Below are positions 57,649 through 61,813 of a stretch of 61,813 bases of DNA, in pieces; positions within the stretch are counted from its first letter, which is position 1; the number at the start of each line of letters is the position of its first letter. Where the stretch lies: NCBI GenBank assembly GCA_015057555.1, contig SVEC01000017.1, positions 1 through 61,813 on the forward strand, written 5' to 3'. The notes beneath the pieces were generated by a model that searched no databases, had not been told where the DNA came from, and saw only the letters and a program-made list of their open reading frames with translations. A program made the translations under genes and the position numbers. Source of the stretch: Lachnospiraceae bacterium. Its GTDB lineage: Bacteria; Bacillota; Clostridia; Lachnospirales; Lachnospiraceae.

Positions 57649-58392
57649 TCAAGCAAAAATCATCTGCGCTATGTAAATAATCACAAAATGCATCGGATAA
57701 AATATATAGAAAAACCACTTAGCAACTTTGGGATGTTTGCCCTTTTTCCCATTATAACAGATTGTCATCATAAAGTAAGCAAATAACTGAACTAAAAGCC
57801 CTACCCAAAATGTCATAGATAGAAACAGTCCGTTCAATAGAAGATTTAAACAAAAAACACATACAAAAAACCATATAAATCTTATCTTAGAATTATCCCT
57901 AAATATATGAAGTCCTAATATAATCAGTACTCCAAAAATCATCCATTCACATCCCAACACACAGGTTAAGACATCTATAAATATAACTGCAATAATTCTA
58001 ACTGGTAGTTTCCATCCACTTTCCCAAGCCATTAATGTGACAAGACCAAAAAACAAGGTAAATATTACATTCAAATTCAAGAAAAATTCAATAGTCAAAA
58101 GAGTTCCATTGACCGCAAGACAATATGGAATTTGAGTTATTACTGCAAATATCAATAACCGCAATGCATACTTTTTTCTTGAACGAGTGTATTTAAAACC
58201 TTCTGTAATAAAGAAGAAAAATACAACAGGTGCAAATAATGCTCCATAAGACAGGACATTCATCCACCAACGCATATCTGTTATTACTCCCGCTGTTTGC
58301 ATATAACTGACAAAATGTCCTATAGCCATAGGAATCACGGCTATATACTTCATCATGTCACCATTTATAATTTTTAATCTATCTGTTTTCAA
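57649..58392 (-). CDS. TraX family membrane protein
   Basis: 247 residues, eight or so membrane helices. FFITEGFKYTRSRKKYALRLLIFAVITQIPY is split here into its TraX core TEGFKYTRSRKKYALRLL and the following hydrophobic run, the family signature. Known: TraX acetylates F pilin; chromosomal Firmicute members are acyltransferase-related with unknown acceptors. The start is a TTG at 58392 with GAGGT eleven bases upstream; an internal Met at residue 13 is possible. It is a single-gene unit between a terminator and the 3' repeat. Confidence 0.85.
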   Translation of the reverse strand: MKTDRLKIINGDMMKYIAVIPMAIGHFVSYMQTAGVITDMRWWMNVLSYGALFAPVVFFFFITEGFKYTRSRKKYALRLLIFAVITQIPYCLAVNGTLLTIEFFLNLNVIFTLFFGLVTLMAWESGWKLPVRIIAVIFIDVLTCVLGCEWMIFGVLIILGLHIFRDNSKIRFIWFFVCVFCLNLLLNGLFLSMTFWVGLLVQLFAYFMMTICYNGKKGKHPKVAKWFFYIFYPMHFVIIYIAQMIFA

Positions 58393-58534
58393 CTTATCAT
58401 TTTACCTCGTTTTTTCTTTATTTCTCAAGTTTATTATATATATCCTATATATTATTCAATAATTCTAATATAGTCTCTATCCTCAATTACTCCACAATGA
58501 TTATCCTTTATCCGCCTTTTCTTGAAACAAAAAA
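58393..58534. other. gap upstream of the TraX-family gene
   Basis: The 310 bases from 58393 to 58703 hold no gene. The first part is AT-rich and contains only the probable TraX promoter region; no clear boxes can be assigned. The second part holds repeat copy A and its hairpin (58535-58638). Confidence 0.5.
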
Positions 58535-58569
58535 GTCCCTTTTCCCCTATAAGGTCGGTATAGGAACTC
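58535..58569 (-). terminator. degenerate terminator hairpin of repeat copy A
   Basis: AGTCCC (58535-58540) pairs with GGAACT (58564-58569) allowing one G-U in the minus-strand RNA, and an inner CCTATA/TATAGG hairpin is also possible. Six T residues follow on the minus strand. It ends the DUF4268 cassette. Confidence 0.65.
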
Positions 58570-58638
58570 TTATATATTCTATATACTAATCAATAGATAC
58601 TAACTTTCGTTAACAATATCCTACTTACTAGCGATAGT
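58559..58638 (-). repeat. 80-bp 3' repeat, copy A (after the DUF4268 gene)
   Basis: Aligns without gaps to 60246-60325 with 73 of 80 bases identical by hand count. In the minus sense it begins at CTATCGCTAG, contains GTTAACGAAAGTTA (stem with a GAAA tetraloop) and TCTATTGATTAGTATATAGA (stem), and merges into the terminator hairpin. It starts 65 bases after the DUF4268 stop. Confidence 0.9.
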
Positions 58639-58703
58639 GGCATGGTGAGTTAATAACATTGGATGGACAAATATCAAAAAATCCAATTTATACACCAACA
58701 TTT

Positions 58704-59624
58704 CTATATATATTTTTTAAAGGTTTTTTTCATTTTTATGAGAAGGCTCATTATATACGAAAACTGATTTTCCCATTCATTTTTGTTATATAAATCTACA
58801 TTTTTCTCTAGTATGATTCTACTCGCTTTTCTTTCAGGCAACTCTTTCCATTCTAGAGACACATCGAGTTCTTTTTCTATAGAATCTTTTTTCAAATAGA
58901 GATTATTAAATAACTGCTTATCATTATTTATATATAGTTCAACACACAGTGAGCCTCTCTTCTGAATCTGTGACACTACTAAATTACATAATGATGAACC
59001 TATACTAAATTCTTTCCAATGATCGGTTGTTGGTTTTCTTAAATTAAATTCTTTTGCAAATATACCGTCTTTATATGCATAATCATTAAACGCCTGCCAA
59101 TATTCCATTCTCTGCTGTTGTGTTGCACTCAAAAGAGAAGTTTTCTTAATTTCTTTAGCCCAATCATTAGGTCTCTCAACTATCGAAAAAATTGGTGCAA
59201 TCTGAGAATTTCCAATTTGAAATAATTTAATTTCACACAAGAAAAAGCCAATTTTTTCATCAGTATGACTATTCAACCACTCAATTGCAGCTTTATGTTC
59301 TTCTCTTGCTCGCTTAACAATCCAAATAATAACATCTGCATTTTTTCCAGATGCATAAGTTATCAACTTACCTAAATGATCATGATTTGTATCTTCTAAT
59401 TGATTTTCAATTATAATCTTCCTATCAGTTCCAGTTTCAGACGCAAAAATATCAACATTGAAATCTCCTACTGATGATTCAGTCTCATCTACAGTTATAT
59501 CAATACCTATTGCATCACCAAGCAAATCAATATTCTCAGCAACCCATGGAGTAAAATTAATTGCCTCGTGAGCCCAAACACTTCTTAAATCATCTATCTC
59601 TTTTAAAGTACCCAATTCAACCAT
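58704..59624 (-). CDS. DUF4268 protein with PD-(D/E)xK-like N-terminal domain
   Basis: 306 residues, soluble. N-terminal LRSVWAHEAINFTPWVAEN and VGDFNVDIFASETGTDRKI followed by IIENQLEDTNHDHLGKLITY match the conserved opening of DUF4268 proteins; Asp...Glu-x-Gln is a variant nuclease-like core. The remaining C-terminal part (from about 185) is the DUF4268 domain. Known: function unproven, with a restriction-endonuclease-like fold. AGGAGG is nine bases before the ATG. It follows a small unknown gene by 41 bases and both lie between two copies of an 80-bp repeat. Defence or stress role is inference. Confidence 0.85.
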   Translation of the reverse strand: MVELGTLKEIDDLRSVWAHEAINFTPWVAENIDLLGDAIGIDITVDETESSVGDFNVDIFASETGTDRKIIIENQLEDTNHDHLGKLITYASGKNADVIIWIVKRAREEHKAAIEWLNSHTDEKIGFFLCEIKLFQIGNSQIAPIFSIVERPNDWAKEIKKTSLLSATQQQRMEYWQAFNDYAYKDGIFAKEFNLRKPTTDHWKEFSIGSSLCNLVVSQIQKRGSLCVELYINNDKQLFNNLYLKKDSIEKELDVSLEWKELPERKASRIILEKNVDLYNKNEWENQFSYIMSLLIKMKKTFKKYI

Positions 59625-59665
59625 AACAAAAATCCTCCTAATTAATTCAACTTATAAAACAATTT

Positions 59666-60091
59666 CTATGGCATAGTTCCAGAAAAATCCCATGTTTGCA
59701 CAAATTTCATAACATCATCTTTTCTTTCTATTGCAACTACCTGTATTATAGTTTCAATATCGAGCCATCTCCTTTTCATCACAAGTAATATAGCATTACC
59801 TTTTCGACTTGTTTCAAAATCTATATGATTAACATCTTTATATGTTAAATTATTTTCATATAATTCTATGTTATCTAACTTATCTAATCCGTCAATTATA
59901 TTATGAATATTAGGAATCGCAGAACCCATATCAGCAAACGCACTAATCACATATTTATCACAGAACAATATTTCATCACGTTTTTCTAATGAGATACCAG
60001 CTTTATTAAACTCTTCATAAAATAGTTCTCTAGCTTTTATATCATTTTCTATTAACTCTCCAATATGTACATATTTTCGTTTTATCTTCAT
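59666..60091 (-). CDS. hypothetical protein, DUF4268 cassette partner
   Basis: 141 residues from the ATG at 60091 (MKIKRKYVHIGELIEND), seven bases after GGGGT; the frame extends 27 codons further without a site. Mixed alpha/beta, no membrane segment or signal. Notable words are DKYVISAFADMGSAIPNIHN and MKRRWLDIETIIQVVAIERKDD. No family is recognised. It is the first gene of the pair with DUF4268 and lies between it and repeat copy B. Confidence 0.55.
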   Translation of the reverse strand: MKIKRKYVHIGELIENDIKARELFYEEFNKAGISLEKRDEILFCDKYVISAFADMGSAIPNIHNIIDGLDKLDNIELYENNLTYKDVNHIDFETSRKGNAILLVMKRRWLDIETIIQVVAIERKDDVMKFVQTWDFSGTMP

Positions 60092-60221
60092 AATATAACC
60101 CCAATCAATAAAATATATTTTAATTTCAAATATAGTATATAACTCTATAATAAAATTTTCAATATTTCGCATATATTACTTTATCTATCTAATACATAAT
60201 AACTTTCTTTAGAAATAAAAA

Positions 60222-60256
60222 AGTTCCTATACCACCATTATGAAAGTATAGGAACT
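60222..60256 (-). terminator. terminator hairpin of repeat copy B
   Basis: Perfect 11-base stem AGTTCCTATAC (60222-60232) / GTATAGGAACT (60246-60256), loop 13, followed by TTTTTTATTTC on the minus strand. It ends the DUF885 gene transcript. Confidence 0.88.
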
Positions 60257-60325
60257 CTAATTTTTTCTATATACTAATCAATAGATATTAACATTCGTTA
60301 ATAATATCCTACTAACTAGCGATAG
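60246..60325 (-). repeat. 80-bp 3' repeat, copy B (after the DUF885 gene)
   Basis: Partner of 58559-58638 (73 of 80 identical). Same orientation, 45 bases after the DUF885 stop. Structural stems are kept: TTAAC-GAAT-GTTAA, TCTAT...ATAGA, and CTATCGCTAG. Three of the seven differences fall in the T-rich stretch before TCTATATACTAATC. Confidence 0.9.
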
Positions 60326-60369
60326 CAGCCTGTTGGGTTTTGAAGATTGGAGGGATATAAATTAACTAC

Positions 60370-61813
60370 TTAATTGGAATTATTTTTTTCATTTATATAT
60401 TCTTCAACTTCCTTCTTCAATATAGAAAATTGACATGGACCTGCATCAAGTATTGCCTTATGGAATTCAACCTCATCAAATTTATCTCCAAGAGCATCTT
60501 GTGCATAAGTTTTAAGTTCCTCCATCTCAAGTAAACCTGTGACATACATTTGGTAATTTGCTGGTTCAGCAATAACATAATCGTAGGCGAATTCAAGAAA
60601 AACATCTTGACATTCATGGCTTTCCATATATTCAATTGCTTCTTCATACGACCAACCCTCATAATTCACACCAATGTCAATTCTGGCAAACAGCATTAGA
60701 TCAGCTCTTGATACGTCTCGTAAATAATCTGTATAACCTATTTCACCAGAATATTCATCATAGTAACCATAGGATAGCAGCTCTGCATAAGTTGCCCAAC
60801 CTTCTATATATCCCATAGGATTAATCATATATCGCATAGGTTCAGGCTCACTTGCTAAATAATATGTAAACTGGTACATATGCCCCGGCATTCCCTCATG
60901 GCCTAGTATATGCCAGAACGGTAACGTATCACCATTAATGTAAATATAATTATTTTCATAGCCATCCAGAGGCGGAACCATAAAGTAAGCAGGGCTTACT
61001 GAATCCTCAAGAGATTCATGAACATTTAATATTGTGTAATTTACATCAGGACCTTCTGGGAATTTTTCAAGACACATTTCACTTATAATTTCCACAGCTT
61101 CTTCTGGAGAATATAAAAGTTCATCAGTTATATCATCCATTTCATTAATAGTTGAATCACAATAAAAACATATCCATACATTACCATTCTCATCAGCTGG
61201 TGATTGTTCAAAAGTTACACCAGGATATTCACCATTACGGGCACGCTCATCATTTTCTTTTGCAGATTCAATTTCTACATCTAACATTGCTATTATTTCC
61301 TCAGGAGTTTTATCTGTTCCAACCACACTCTTAAGCAGATATTCGTAATATTCCTTACCACCCTCATAGTGGGCAAGTCCCATTTCATTAGTACCTGTGC
61401 CCTTTAGGCTTGTAAAAGTATCTATAACATTTTCGTAGGCAGGAATAACAGAGTTCATAACTGCATCATAATTTTGCTTTTTATAATCCTCTATTTTTTC
61501 TGGTGTCATACCAGGAACATCACCTATTCTATCGTTAAATGTAGCAATAAGCAGATTGTTTTCCGGGTCTGAAATGAAATCTTCACACTGCCTGATAACC
61601 TCATCTGCATTAGAATCTTTCATAAATAAACCTTTTTCTGACTTCGTTTTTTCAAAATCAAGACACTTCTGATAATAATCTGGAGACTGATTAAGTAATG
61701 TAATATAATCCTTCACATCTTCTTCATCATAAAATGCATAATTAGCCATGGTTATAGGAAAATTTGTCTGTAATCCGCTATTATATGCAAAGGGCTCAAA
61801 AAAATATGGATTA
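60370..61813 (-). CDS. DUF885 family zinc metallopeptidase-like protein, 5' end cut by window edge
   Basis: At least 481 residues, with an open frame continuing past the right edge. The 64 bases before the ATG at 61749 translate in frame to PYFFEPFAYNSGLQTNFPIT, which belongs to the family, so that ATG is internal and the true start and signal sequence are missing. The zincin motif HILGHEGMPGHMYQ (HExxPGH) and the downstream ligand motif MGYIEGWATYAELLSYG are intact. Known: DUF885 proteins are usually exported lipoproteins related to M3/M32 peptidases with few tested substrates. The 3' end carries repeat copy B. Confidence 0.9.
   Translation of the reverse strand, partial: NPYFFEPFAYNSGLQTNFPITMANYAFYDEEDVKDYITLLNQSPDYYQKCLDFEKTKSEKGLFMKDSNADEVIRQCEDFISDPENNLLIATFNDRIGDVPGMTPEKIEDYKKQNYDAVMNSVIPAYENVIDTFTSLKGTGTNEMGLAHYEGGKEYYEYLLKSVVGTDKTPEEIIAMLDVEIESAKENDERARNGEYPGVTFEQSPADENGNVWICFYCDSTINEMDDITDELLYSPEEAVEIISEMCLEKFPEGPDVNYTILNVHESLEDSVSPAYFMVPPLDGYENNYIYINGDTLPFWHILGHEGMPGHMYQFTYYLASEPEPMRYMINPMGYIEGWATYAELLSYGYYDEYSGEIGYTDYLRDVSRADLMLFARIDIGVNYEGWSYEEAIEYMESHECQDVFLEFAYDYVIAEPANYQMYVTGLLEMEELKTYAQDALGDKFDEVEFHKAILDAGPCQFSILKKEVEEYINEKNNSN

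Noticed and set aside
58559..60325. Integron attC-like sites for the 3' repeats
   Set aside because: No attC core sites (RYYYAAC/GTTRRRY in the proper arrangement) and no integrase in the window; a plain repeat or RNA element is simpler.
61747..61749. ATG as the start of the DUF885 gene
   Set aside because: The frame upstream to the window edge encodes family-typical sequence, so the gene is simply cut by the edge.

Overview
The window is low-GC DNA from a spore-lineage Clostridia bacterium, most likely a Lachnospiraceae member. The evidence is gene content: spoIIP and gpr, clostridial hydrophobic-W (ChW) surface proteins, a fabK-type fatty-acid operon, TraX-family and DUF885 proteins, and strong AGGAGG ribosome binding sites. 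No identification below family level is attempted. Nearly all genes lie on the minus strand; only rpmB and one small membrane protein are on plus. No rRNA, tRNA, CRISPR array or transposase was seen.

Layout in window order. 1-2242: accessory small genes (truncated P-loop NTPase, GyrI-like protein, DUF3781, three unknowns). 2373-4873: fakA and an Asp23-family gene divergent from rpmB, the yloV-yloU-rpmB arrangement of Bacillus. 4952-5074: a GC-rich imperfect palindrome between rpmB and tex. 5120-10392: the rsmE-nifS-thiI-tex operon. 10543-15485: a four-gene surface island (Thr-rich lipoprotein, DHHW/AlgX-like protein, MBOAT acyltransferase, ChW-transglutaminase protein) sitting between rsmE and prmA, which are neighbours in Bacillus. 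15617-21484: hrcA-grpE-dnaK-dnaJ-prmA with a perfect CIRCE operator. 21591-25146: lepA-hemW-ycxB-like. 25250-27356: gpr-spoIIP. 27410-30704: L,D-transpeptidase plus ChW amidase behind a WalR-like box. 30773-32169: HAD phosphatase, Cys-rich DUF6472-type protein, shikimate kinase. 32375-39633: fatty-acid operon accD-accA-fabH-fabK-fabD-fabG-fabF-fabZ. 39834-44931: small membrane protein, RNase H, a tubulin-like GTPase and release factor 3. 45138-48762: membrane EAL protein with azlCD. 48898-54015: LUD protein, methyltransferase, and a 1257-residue LacI-like/GGDEF/EAL/beta-repeat protein. 54233-57502: two-component system with an exported target-like protein. 57649-61813: TraX, a DUF4268 two-gene cassette bracketed by an 80-bp direct repeat, and a truncated DUF885 zincin.

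Functional themes. Cell-wall remodelling links the ChW proteins, L,D-transpeptidase, amidase, SpoIIP and possibly the O-acyltransferase. Sulfur relay and tRNA thiolation are served by nifS and thiI. Two distinct c-di-GMP phosphodiesterase-type proteins indicate active second-messenger signalling. The most unusual items are the soluble LacI-GGDEF-EAL protein ending in a beta-helix-like domain, the repeat-bracketed DUF4268 cassette, the surface island interrupting a conserved block, and the prokaryotic tubulin-like gene. Starts were moved to internal codons where a Shine-Dalgarno sequence and family length agreed.
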